Below are positions 34,294-41,763 of a DNA stretch of 54,049 nt, one piece after another (positions within the stretch are counted from its first letter, which is position 1; each line of letters starts with the position of its first letter). A program made the position numbers and the translations under genes. Under the pieces are notes generated by a model. It was given only the letters and a program-made list of their open reading frames with translations, ran no database searches and had not been told where the DNA came from. The stretch lies in NCBI GenBank assembly GCA_934540955.1, contig CAKTCY010000006.1, positions 1 to 54,049 of the forward strand, written 5' to 3'. The DNA comes from an uncultured Faecalibacterium sp. GTDB taxonomy: Bacteria; Bacillota; Clostridia; Oscillospirales; Ruminococcaceae.

Positions 34294-34497
34294 AAAACAG
34301 CAGGTGCGTTCCGTCACTTTGCCCCACCGGGCAGTGACAGGAACGTTAAAAGGGAAGCGGGTGCAGATCCCGCACGATCTCGTCACTGTGATAAGGGAGT
34401 CCACTGTCAGGGTGCTTTTGCACCGGTCACTGAGCCATCCGGCTTGGGAAGGCGGCAGCGGGCGTTGAGCTTTCAGTCAGGAAACCTGCCCGCTGTT
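34294..34497 (+). ncRNA. Cobalamin riboswitch aptamer
   Basis: The aptamer contains the hallmark parts in order: AAAAGGGAAGCGGGTG with its partner ATCCCGC, the CGTCACTGTGA segment, GGGAG, the TTGGGAAGG core and the B12 box AGTCAGGAAACCTGCC at 34475-34490. It binds adenosyl- or other cobalamins and lowers expression when B12 is plentiful. Edges are approximate. TTGGTAC (34496-34502) can pair with GTACCAA (34539-34545), and a terminator lies at 34560-34611, which supplies the expression platform. Confidence 0.95.
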
Positions 34498-34559
34498 GGT
34501 ACCGGGGCTTTGCCGCCCCAGATCACGAGGAATTGGTTGTACCAAAAAGCCTGTAAGAT

Positions 34560-34611
34560 ACGGGGTCTTTTTGCTTTGCCATTTCGCAAGCAGAAGACCC
34601 CGTTTTTTTCA
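34560..34611 (+). terminator. Riboswitch-associated intrinsic terminator
   Basis: A stem of about 16 bp (ACGGGGTCTTTTTGCTT at 34560-34576 with AAGCAGAAGACCCCGT at 34588-34603) followed by T8. It lies between the aptamer and the first gene, so transcription of the whole operon is probably decided here. Confidence 0.9.
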
Positions 34612-34688
34612 GATACACCCTAGGTTCGCTTTCCTGTACCCTTCTGTTCAGCGCCGCATTTTTACCCACATCAGGAAAGGAAAACAAG

Positions 34689-35924
34689 ATGAAAAAACGC
34701 AACATCCGCAAAACAGCGGCCGCTCTGACCGCTCTGGCTCTGTGCGCCGGTGTACTGACCGGCTGCGGCGGGGCCGCCTCCAGCACGGCTTCCTCTGTTG
34801 CTGCCAGCTCTGCCGCCAGCAGCGAGGCTTCCGGCGCAGACGCTGACGCACTGGCCGCACAGAATGTGGCAGACCTGATCGATGCCATCTATGTGCAGCA
34901 GCGCACCGACGACACCGATGCCCAGTGCGAAGCCGCAAAGGCCGCTTGGGACGCCCTGACCGATGCCCAGAAGGAGCTGGTGGAGGGCGAGAACGCCGAC
35001 CCCGACTACTTTGGCCGCGACACCGGCGATGCTTCCAAGGACGATGCCCGCAACGCCGATAATATTGGCGAAAACGAGCTGCTGGTGGTGTCCTTCGGCA
35101 CCTCCTTCAACGACAGCCGCGCTACCGACATCAAGGGCATCGAGGACGCTTTGCAGGCCGCTTACCCCGACTGGAGCGTGCGCCGCGCCTTTACCGCACA
35201 GATCATCATCAACCATGTGCAGGCACGCGATGGCGAGAAGATCGACAATATGCAGCAGGCACTGGACCGCGCCGTGGCAAACGGCGTGAAGAACCTGATC
35301 GTGCAGCCCACCCATCTGATGCACGGTGCAGAGTATGACGAAATGAACGAGATGCTGGACGAGTACCGCGACAAGTTTGAGAGTGTCGCTGTAGCTGAAC
35401 CCCTGCTGGGCGAGGTCGGCGCAGACGCCACCGTCATCAATGCAGATAAGGAAGCTGTTGCCAAGGCTGTTACCGCTGCCGCTGTGAAGGAAGCCGGTTA
35501 CGACAGCGCCGCTGCTGCTGCCGCCGATAAGACTGCTTTCGTCTTTATGGGTCACGGCACCTCCCACACTGCCAAGGTGAGCTACAGCCAGATGCAGACC
35601 ACCATGCAGACCCTGGGCTACGACAACGTGTTCATCGGCACGGTGGAGGGCGAGCCCGAGGAGACCTCCTGCGAGGCTGTCATTGAGGCCGTGAAGGCTG
35701 CCGGTTACACCAAGGTCATCCTGCGCCCGCTGATGGTGGTGGCAGGCGACCACGCCAACAACGATATGGCCGGTGAGGATGCCGACAGCTGGCTGAGCCA
35801 GTTTACCGCCGCAGGCTGCTTTGAGAGTGTGGACTGCCAGATCTCTGGTCTGGGCCGCATTGCGGATATCCAGCAGCTGTACATTGCACATACCAAGGCC
35901 GCTATGGATCTTCTGAACGGCTAA
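34689..35924 (+). CDS. cbiK: Lipoprotein-anchored sirohydrochlorin cobaltochelatase (CbiK type)
   Basis: 411 residues. A signal peptide with lipobox LTGC puts Cys26 at the mature N-terminus, so the enzyme is anchored outside the membrane. An Ala/Ser linker (27-50) and a short helical module (about 51-100, ending AWDALTDAQKELV) precede the chelatase domain (about 127-411). Residues matching the Salmonella CbiK site are Glu215 (in HLMHGAEYDEM), His289 (MGHGTSH) and His355 (AGDHANND). Cytoplasmic CbiK inserts cobalt into sirohydrochlorin; an exported form resembles the periplasmic CbiK of Desulfovibrio. It is the first gene after the riboswitch and is followed by a terminator, so it may be made in excess. 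The substrate outside the cell is unproven. Confidence 0.9.
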   Translation: MKKRNIRKTAAALTALALCAGVLTGCGGAASSTASSVAASSAASSEASGADADALAAQNVADLIDAIYVQQRTDDTDAQCEAAKAAWDALTDAQKELVEGENADPDYFGRDTGDASKDDARNADNIGENELLVVSFGTSFNDSRATDIKGIEDALQAAYPDWSVRRAFTAQIIINHVQARDGEKIDNMQQALDRAVANGVKNLIVQPTHLMHGAEYDEMNEMLDEYRDKFESVAVAEPLLGEVGADATVINADKEAVAKAVTAAAVKEAGYDSAAAAAADKTAFVFMGHGTSHTAKVSYSQMQTTMQTLGYDNVFIGTVEGEPEETSCEAVIEAVKAAGYTKVILRPLMVVAGDHANNDMAGEDADSWLSQFTAAGCFESVDCQISGLGRIADIQQLYIAHTKAAMDLLNG

Positions 35925-35932
35925 TGGATTCA

Positions 35933-35978
35933 GAAGCCCTCTCCGGCGCTGCCCTGCACACGGAGAGGGCTTCTTTTA
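35933..35978 (+). terminator. Intra-operon terminator after cbiK
   Basis: A 13-bp stem (35933-35945 with 35961-35973) followed by TTTTA. No promoter is evident after it, so it probably lets part of the transcripts through. Confidence 0.8.
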
Positions 35979-36067
35979 TGGGCGCATTCCCCGCACGAGG
36001 AGAAAACGCCCCCTACCCCGGCAGCTTAGACGCCGGGCAAAAATTTAGGATACTGAGGTATTTATTT

Positions 36068-36913
36068 ATGCGTTGCAAACAGTTTATCATCGTTTCTCTG
36101 GCCGGTGTGGTGCTGGCCGCTTCTCTGGCAGGCTGCGGCGGAGCCGCCCCTGCCTCCTCCGCTGCGGCAAGCTCTGAGGCTGCTTCCTCCGTAGTAGCTT
36201 CCTCTGCTGTGGCCGAAGCCGCCCTGCCGGACGGCGTATACACTGCTGACTTTGAGACCGACAGCAGTATGTTCCACACCAGCGAAGCCTGCAACGGCAA
36301 GGGCACCTTGACCGTGGAAAACGGCGTGATGACCTTCCACGTCAGTCTGGCCTCTAAAAAGATCGTGAACCTCTACTCCGGCCTTGCCGCCGATGCCGAG
36401 GCCAACAAGACCGCATGGCTCATCCCCACCGTGGACACCGTTACCTACGCAGACGGCACCACCGAGGAAGTGTACGGCTACGACATCCCGGTGGAGGCAC
36501 TGGACACCGACTTCCAGCTGGCTTTGCTGGGCACCAAGGGCAAGTGGTACGACCATATCGTAAGCGTGCGCAACGCCGAGCCTAAGACGGAACAGGCCGC
36601 CGAGACCCCCGCAGACGGTACATACACCGCTGCCGTGGTGCTGGAGGGCGGCTCCGGCCGCGCCACCGTGGAAAGCCCCGCTGCCCTGACCGTGGCAGAC
36701 GGCAAGATGACCGCCACCATCGTGTGGAGCAGCCCCAACTACGACTACATGATCGTGGACGGCGAAAAGTATCTGCCCACCAACACCGAGGGCAACTCCA
36801 CCTTTGAAATTCCCGTGGCCGCACTGGGCACCCCGCTGGCTGTTACCGCCGACACTGTTGCCATGAGCAAGCCCCACGAGATCGAATACACCCTGACCTT
36901 TACTTTGGAGTAA
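36068..36913 (+). CDS. Lipoprotein with two tandem NEAT-like domains
   Basis: 281 residues. The signal peptide ends in the lipobox LAGC (Cys23) and an Ala/Ser linker follows (24-52). Two repeats of about 100 residues share the layout DGxYTA...LTVxxGxMT...IPVxAL (about 54-170 and 181-281). The second repeat (PAALTVADGKMTATI, then SSPNYDYM and STFEIPVAAL) resembles the NEAT haem-binding fold; this is my reading and not confirmed. A role in catching haem, corrinoid or another tetrapyrrole for the adjoining importer is plausible. The start at MRCKQFIIV is fixed by the signal peptide and GAGGT upstream; a longer frame reaching into cbiK is rejected. Confidence 0.75.
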   Translation: MRCKQFIIVSLAGVVLAASLAGCGGAAPASSAAASSEAASSVVASSAVAEAALPDGVYTADFETDSSMFHTSEACNGKGTLTVENGVMTFHVSLASKKIVNLYSGLAADAEANKTAWLIPTVDTVTYADGTTEEVYGYDIPVEALDTDFQLALLGTKGKWYDHIVSVRNAEPKTEQAAETPADGTYTAAVVLEGGSGRATVESPAALTVADGKMTATIVWSSPNYDYMIVDGEKYLPTNTEGNSTFEIPVAALGTPLAVTADTVAMSKPHEIEYTLTFTLE

Positions 36914-36919
36914 CCTTCC

Positions 36920-38062
36920 ATGAAGCTGACCCGCGCTCAATTTTTAAAGGCTCTACCCGTCGCCGCGCTGGTGCTTGCCGGCTGCGCTGCCGCGCCCACT
37001 GCACCGGCTGATACGGACGAGCTGGTGTTCGACCACGCCTATCCGCTGGACTACGCCACCCAGTTTACCGCCGACTGCTATGCGGACGGCTCTACCCTGC
37101 TGACCATCCCGGACGCACAGGCGAAGTTTCTTGTACGGCCGGAGGGCGCTGCCACCCTGCGCACCGTGCCCGAGGGAGTGACCGTTTTGCAGCAGCCGGT
37201 GCAGAACATCTATCTGGTGTCTACCTCTGCCATGGACTTGTTCCTTCATCTGGATGCGCTGGACAGCATTGCCCTTTCCGGCACACGCGCCGAGGGCTGG
37301 TATCTGGACGAGGCAACGCAGGCCATGCAGGCCGGGCGCATTGCCTACGCGGGTAAGTACAGCGCCCCGGACTACGAGCGCATCCTGACCGCAGAATGCG
37401 GCCTTGCGGTGGAAAATACCATGATCTACCACACCCCGGAAGTGAAGGAACAGCTGGAGCGGTTCGGCATCCCGGTGCTGGTGGAGCGCTCCAGCTACGA
37501 GAGCAGCCCGCTGGCGCGGATGGAGTGGATCAAGCTGTACGGCATTTTGCTGGGCAAAGAAGCTCTTGCCGAGGAGGTGTTCGCCCGGCAGGCGCAGCGC
37601 ATTGCACCGCTGCTGGAGCAGCCCTCCACCGGCAAGCGCTGTGCGTTTTTCTCCATTACTTCCAGCGGCCTTGCCACTGTGCGCAAAAGCGGAGACTATG
37701 TGGCGCAGATGATCGGCATGGCCGGGGGCGAATATGTTTTTGCAGACCTTGCCGACAGCGGCAACAGTCTTTCCACCATGAATATCCCGCTGGAGGACCT
37801 CTACGCCGGGGTCAAGGACGCCGATGTGCTCATTTATAACGGCACCATCGAGGGCACCATCTCCACAAAGGAAGAGCTGCTTTCCCGCTGTGCATTGCTG
37901 GCAGAGTGCAAGGCGGTGCAAAGCGGGGACATCTGGTGCACGACGCCCAGCTTTTTCCAGCAGAGCATGGCGCTGGCAGATTTTATGCTGGATCTTCATG
38001 CCGTTTTTACCGGGGAAGCTGCCAACCCCGACACCCTGCATTTTTTGACCAGAATCACCTGA
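36920..38062 (+). CDS. FecB/BtuF-type ABC substrate-binding lipoprotein
   Basis: 380 residues with lipobox LAGC near residue 22. The body has the two-lobe layout of iron-complex/B12 binding proteins joined by a long helix, with a mid-sequence region (YHTPEVKEQLERFGIPVLVE, SPLARMEWIKLYGILLG) typical of this group. Ligands of the family are siderophores, haem, cobalamin or cobinamide; none is proved here. B12-riboswitch control and the CbiD-fused ATPase favour a corrinoid or tetrapyrrole. It begins 6 bases after the preceding gene. Confidence 0.87.
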   Translation: MKLTRAQFLKALPVAALVLAGCAAAPTAPADTDELVFDHAYPLDYATQFTADCYADGSTLLTIPDAQAKFLVRPEGAATLRTVPEGVTVLQQPVQNIYLVSTSAMDLFLHLDALDSIALSGTRAEGWYLDEATQAMQAGRIAYAGKYSAPDYERILTAECGLAVENTMIYHTPEVKEQLERFGIPVLVERSSYESSPLARMEWIKLYGILLGKEALAEEVFARQAQRIAPLLEQPSTGKRCAFFSITSSGLATVRKSGDYVAQMIGMAGGEYVFADLADSGNSLSTMNIPLEDLYAGVKDADVLIYNGTIEGTISTKEELLSRCALLAECKAVQSGDIWCTTPSFFQQSMALADFMLDLHAVFTGEAANPDTLHFLTRIT

Positions 38063-38072
38063 GGAGCCGCTT

Positions 38073-39089
38073 ATGACCAGCCGCAAACGCCTTGTATTCT
38101 CCTACTGCTGCCTTGCCCTGCTGCTGGCAGTGCTGTTTGCCGTGAGCCTGTTCTGGGGCAGCGTTGCGCTTACCCCGCAGGCCGTGCTTGCCGCCCTGAC
38201 CGGACACGGACAGGACGCGCTGAGCGTGGGCATCATCACCCAACTGCGCCTGCCCCGCGCGGTGATGGCCGCGTTACTGGGCGCTGCGCTCTCGGCGGCA
38301 GGCTACCTGCTGCAGACCTTTTTCGCAAACCCCATTGCCGGCCCCTTTGTCATGGGCATTTCAAGCGGGGCTAAGCTGGCGGTGGCGCTGGTGATGGTGC
38401 TGTTTTTGAACTACGGCCTGCTGACCAGCTCTGCTGTGCTCATTCTTGCGGCCTTTGCGGGCGCTATGGCGGCTATGGCCTTTGTGCTGGCCGCTGCCCG
38501 CCGGGTGCAGCGCATGAGCATTCTAGTAATCTGCGGCGTGATGATCGGTTACATCTGCTCTGCTATCACCGAGTTTGTGGTGGCCTTTGCGCAGGATAGC
38601 AGCATCGTCAACCTGCACAACTGGTCGCAGGGCAGCTTTTCCGGCATGACGTGGGGCAACGTGCGCACGGCGGCGCTGGTGGTGCTGCCCGCGCTGGCGG
38701 CAGCCTTCTGCCTTGCAAAGCCCATGGCCGCTTACCAGATGGGCGAAGCCTACGCCCGGAGCGTGGGCGTGGATGTGCGGCGGTTTTCCCGGCTTTTGGT
38801 ACTGCTTTCCAGCCTGCTGGCCGCCTGTGTTACCGCCTTTGCGGGGCCTATCTCCTTTGTGGGCATCGCGGTGCCGCACCTTGTCAAGCAGCTTTTGGGC
38901 AGCGCCCGCCCGCTGTATGTGCTGCCCGGGTGTTGTCTGGGCGGGGCAGCGTTCTGCCTGCTGTGTGATTTGATTGCCCGCAGCCTGTTTGCGCCCATGG
39001 AGCTTTCCATCAGCGCAGTCACGGCTGTATTCGGCGCACCGGTGGTCATTGGGCTGCTGCTGCGCCGCAACCGGGAGGATGTGCGATGA
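38073..39089 (+). CDS. FecCD/BtuC-type ABC permease
   Basis: 338 residues with about ten membrane segments. Family signatures include RLPRAVMAALLGAALSAAGYLLQ near the N-terminus and FAGPISFVGIAVPHLVK, followed by the region that contacts the ATPase. A single gene would form a homodimeric permease, as BtuC does. It starts 10 bases after the binding-protein gene and overlaps the ATPase gene by four bases (ATGA). Confidence 0.93.
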   Translation: MTSRKRLVFSYCCLALLLAVLFAVSLFWGSVALTPQAVLAALTGHGQDALSVGIITQLRLPRAVMAALLGAALSAAGYLLQTFFANPIAGPFVMGISSGAKLAVALVMVLFLNYGLLTSSAVLILAAFAGAMAAMAFVLAAARRVQRMSILVICGVMIGYICSAITEFVVAFAQDSSIVNLHNWSQGSFSGMTWGNVRTAALVVLPALAAAFCLAKPMAAYQMGEAYARSVGVDVRRFSRLLVLLSSLLAACVTAFAGPISFVGIAVPHLVKQLLGSARPLYVLPGCCLGGAAFCLLCDLIARSLFAPMELSISAVTAVFGAPVVIGLLLRRNREDVR

Positions 39090-40999
39090 AAAGCTCCGTT
39101 GAAGCCAAAGCCCTTGCCATCGGCTACGGCAAGGCTGCCCTTGCGCGGGATATCGCGCTGGGTGCTGCCAAGGGGCAGGTGCTGGCGCTCATCGGCCCGA
39201 ACGGCGCAGGCAAATCCACCCTGCTCAAAACCTTGGCTGGGCAGCTAGTCCCTTTAGGCGGCGCAGTGCTGCTGGACGGGCAGGAGCTTGCCCGCATCCC
39301 CGGCAACGCCCGGGCGCAAAAGCTGGCGCTGATGCTGCCCCACACCCGCCGCACCGAGCTGACTACCTGCTTCGAGTTTGCGGCGGCAGGGCGCATTCCC
39401 TACACCGGGCGGCTGGGCATTCTTTCCGCCAAGGACAAAAAGCAGGTACAGAGCGCGCTGGAGCTGGTGGGCGCGGCACATCTGGCTGACCGGGACTTCA
39501 ACTGTGTCAGCGATGGGCAGCGACAGCGCATTCTGCTGGCGCGGGCGGTCTGTCAGCAGCCGCAGGTGCTTTTGCTGGACGAGCCCACCTCTTTTCTGGA
39601 TATCAAGGGCAAGATCGAGCTGCTGACCATTTTGCAAAAGCTGGCACATGAGCAGCAGCTTGCGGTCGTCGTCACATTGCACGAGCTGGACATGGCGCAG
39701 AAGATCGCGGACGCGGTGGTCTGCGTTTCGCCGCACAGCGTTTCTGCCCCCATGCCCCCGGCGCAGGCCTTTGCCCGGGAAAACATCAAGGCGCTCTACG
39801 GCCTAACCGAAGCACAGTACAGCGCTGCTTTTGACCCGCCGAAGCCGGAAAAGCCTCGATTTGAGCACTATGTGCGCAGCGGGCAGAAGCTGCTGCGCTG
39901 CGGGTACACCACCGGCACCTGTGCGGCGCTGGCCGCTGCCGGGGCTGCACGGCTGCTGCTGACCGGCACAGCGCCGGAAGCAGTTGCTCTGCGCACACCA
40001 AAGGGCATTGTGGTGGAGGTAGCTCCTCTGTTCTGCCGTACCTCTACAGACGGTGCGGAATGCGCCATCGAAAAGGACGGCGGCGATGACGTGGACGTGA
40101 CCACCGGTCTGCCGGTGACCGCTACAGTGACGCTGCTGCCCGGCACACCCGAGGTACGCATTACCGGCGGCGCGGGGGTAGGCCGGGTGACAAAGCCCGG
40201 GCTGGACCAGCCGGTGGGGCAAGCCGCCATCAACCATGTGCCCCGGCAGATGATCACCGAGGCACTGCGCCGGGAGGCGGAAGCCGCCTGTTACCCCGGC
40301 GGCTTTGCCGTGACCATCTCTATCCCCGGCGGCGAGGAGGTTGCCCGGCGCACTTTCAATCCCCATATTGGGGTGGAGGGCGGACTGTCGGTGCTGGGCA
40401 CCAGCGGAATCGTAGAGCCCATGAGCCAGCAGGCCATTCTGGACACCATCCAGCTGGAGATAAATCAGGCGGCGCTGCGGGCAAAGGACCACCGGCGGCT
40501 CATTCTTGCCCCGGGCAACTACGGGCTGGACTATCTGCACGAAACTTACCCGCAGTTTGCCGCCATCCCGGTGGTCAAGACCTCGAACTTTATTGGAGAT
40601 ACGTTGGATATGGCAGCGGCGGCACGCTTTGACGAGGTGCTGCTGGTGGGACACATCGGCAAGCTGTGCAAGCTGGCGGGCGGCATTATGAACACCCACT
40701 CCCACACAGCAGATTGCCGCACGGAGCTGTTCTGCACCCACGCCGCCCTGTGCGGTGCTGACCGGGAGGTGTGCACCGCACTGTACAACGCCGCCACCAC
40801 GGACGCCTGTCTGGAGATTTTAGACACTGCCGGGCTGCGGGAGCCGGTGCTGCAAAGCCTGCTTGCCGCCATCCAGCTGCAGCTTGACCGCCGTGCGGGC
40901 GGGGCATTCCGGGTGGGCGCGGTGCTGTTTTCAAACCAGCACGGCCCGCTGGGACAGACTGAAACTGCCGCCCGCCTGCTGAACGAATGGAAGGAGTAA
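39086..40999 (+). CDS. cbiD: Fusion: FecE/BtuD-type ABC ATPase + CbiD (cobalt-precorrin-5B C1-methyltransferase)
   Basis: 637 residues in one uninterrupted frame. Residues 1-240 are an importer ATPase: Walker A GPNGAGKS (37-44), signature VSDGQRQR (from 141), Walker B VLLLDEPT (161-168) and switch His199. A linker of about 25 residues leads to CbiD at about 269, beginning LLRCGYTTGTCAALAA, with VEVAPLF, GGAGVGRVTKPGL, GEEVARRTFNP and the GHIGKLCKLAGGI region to the end. CbiD methylates C1 of cobalt-precorrin-5B in the anaerobic pathway. Both halves keep their key motifs, so both should be active. I know of no standard annotation for such a fusion. Confidence 0.93.
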   Translation: MKSSVEAKALAIGYGKAALARDIALGAAKGQVLALIGPNGAGKSTLLKTLAGQLVPLGGAVLLDGQELARIPGNARAQKLALMLPHTRRTELTTCFEFAAAGRIPYTGRLGILSAKDKKQVQSALELVGAAHLADRDFNCVSDGQRQRILLARAVCQQPQVLLLDEPTSFLDIKGKIELLTILQKLAHEQQLAVVVTLHELDMAQKIADAVVCVSPHSVSAPMPPAQAFARENIKALYGLTEAQYSAAFDPPKPEKPRFEHYVRSGQKLLRCGYTTGTCAALAAAGAARLLLTGTAPEAVALRTPKGIVVEVAPLFCRTSTDGAECAIEKDGGDDVDVTTGLPVTATVTLLPGTPEVRITGGAGVGRVTKPGLDQPVGQAAINHVPRQMITEALRREAEAACYPGGFAVTISIPGGEEVARRTFNPHIGVEGGLSVLGTSGIVEPMSQQAILDTIQLEINQAALRAKDHRRLILAPGNYGLDYLHETYPQFAAIPVVKTSNFIGDTLDMAAAARFDEVLLVGHIGKLCKLAGGIMNTHSHTADCRTELFCTHAALCGADREVCTALYNAATTDACLEILDTAGLREPVLQSLLAAIQLQLDRRAGGAFRVGAVLFSNQHGPLGQTETAARLLNEWKE

Positions 41000-41004
41000 T
41001 GCAC

Positions 41005-41763
41005 ATGGTACATTTTGTGGGCGCCGGGCCCGGCGCACCGGATCTGATCACCCAGCGCGGTGCAGCATTTTTACAGGCTGCAGACTGCATTATTTATGCC
41101 GGCAGTCTGGTCAACCCGGCGCTGCTGGGGCTGGCAAAGCCGGGCTGCACCATCTACAACAGCGCCGAGATGACACTGGAGCAGGTGCTGGACGTGATGC
41201 GCCGGATGGAAGCCGCCGGCAAGACCACCGTGCGTCTGCACACCGGCGACCCCTGCCTGTACGGTGCCATCCGGGAGCAGATGGATGCGCTGGACGCAGA
41301 CGGCATTTGTTACGATGATACCCCCGGTGTTTCCAGCTTTTGCGGCGCTGCCGCTGCGCTGAACGCCGAGTATACCCTACCCACGGTCAGCCAGACGGTC
41401 ATTATCACCCGCATGGAGGGGCGCACCCCCGTGCCGGAGCGGGAGAGGCTGGCAAGCCTTGCTGCACACGGCGCGACCATGGTGATCTTCCTGTCCATCG
41501 GGCTGATCGATAAGGTGCAGGCGGCACTTTTGCAGGGCGCGTATACGCCGGACACCCCCGCCGCCGTGGTGTACAAGGCTAGCTGGCCGGAGGAGAAAAT
41601 CGTGCGGTGCACGGTTGGTTCTTTAGCGGAGAGCACCCGCGCAGCGGGCATTACCAAGACGGCGCTTATCGTGGTGGGAGATTTTCTCGGCACACAGTAC
41701 GAGCGCAGCAAGCTGTACGACCCCGCCTTTACCACCGAGTTCCGCAAAGGAGAGCCGGTATGA
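41005..41763 (+). CDS. cbiF: Cobalt-precorrin-4 C11-methyltransferase
   Basis: 252-residue SAM-dependent tetrapyrrole methylase. It starts MVHFVGAGPGAPDLIT, the typical CobM/CbiF start; AAGGAG at 40991-40996 is 8 bases away. ATGs at 40987 and 40999 are in frame but closer to, or upstream of, the binding site. Signatures are YAGSLVNP, TGDPCLYGAI and the DTPGVSSF loop. It makes cobalt-precorrin-5A, the CbiG substrate, and the next gene is cbiG, overlapping by four bases. Confidence 0.93.
   Translation: MVHFVGAGPGAPDLITQRGAAFLQAADCIIYAGSLVNPALLGLAKPGCTIYNSAEMTLEQVLDVMRRMEAAGKTTVRLHTGDPCLYGAIREQMDALDADGICYDDTPGVSSFCGAAAALNAEYTLPTVSQTVIITRMEGRTPVPERERLASLAAHGATMVIFLSIGLIDKVQAALLQGAYTPDTPAAVVYKASWPEEKIVRCTVGSLAESTRAAGITKTALIVVGDFLGTQYERSKLYDPAFTTEFRKGEPV

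Noticed and set aside
35924..36067. Longer start for the NEAT-like lipoprotein
   Set aside because: It would place a terminator hairpin in the coding region and bury the signal peptide 48 residues inside the protein.
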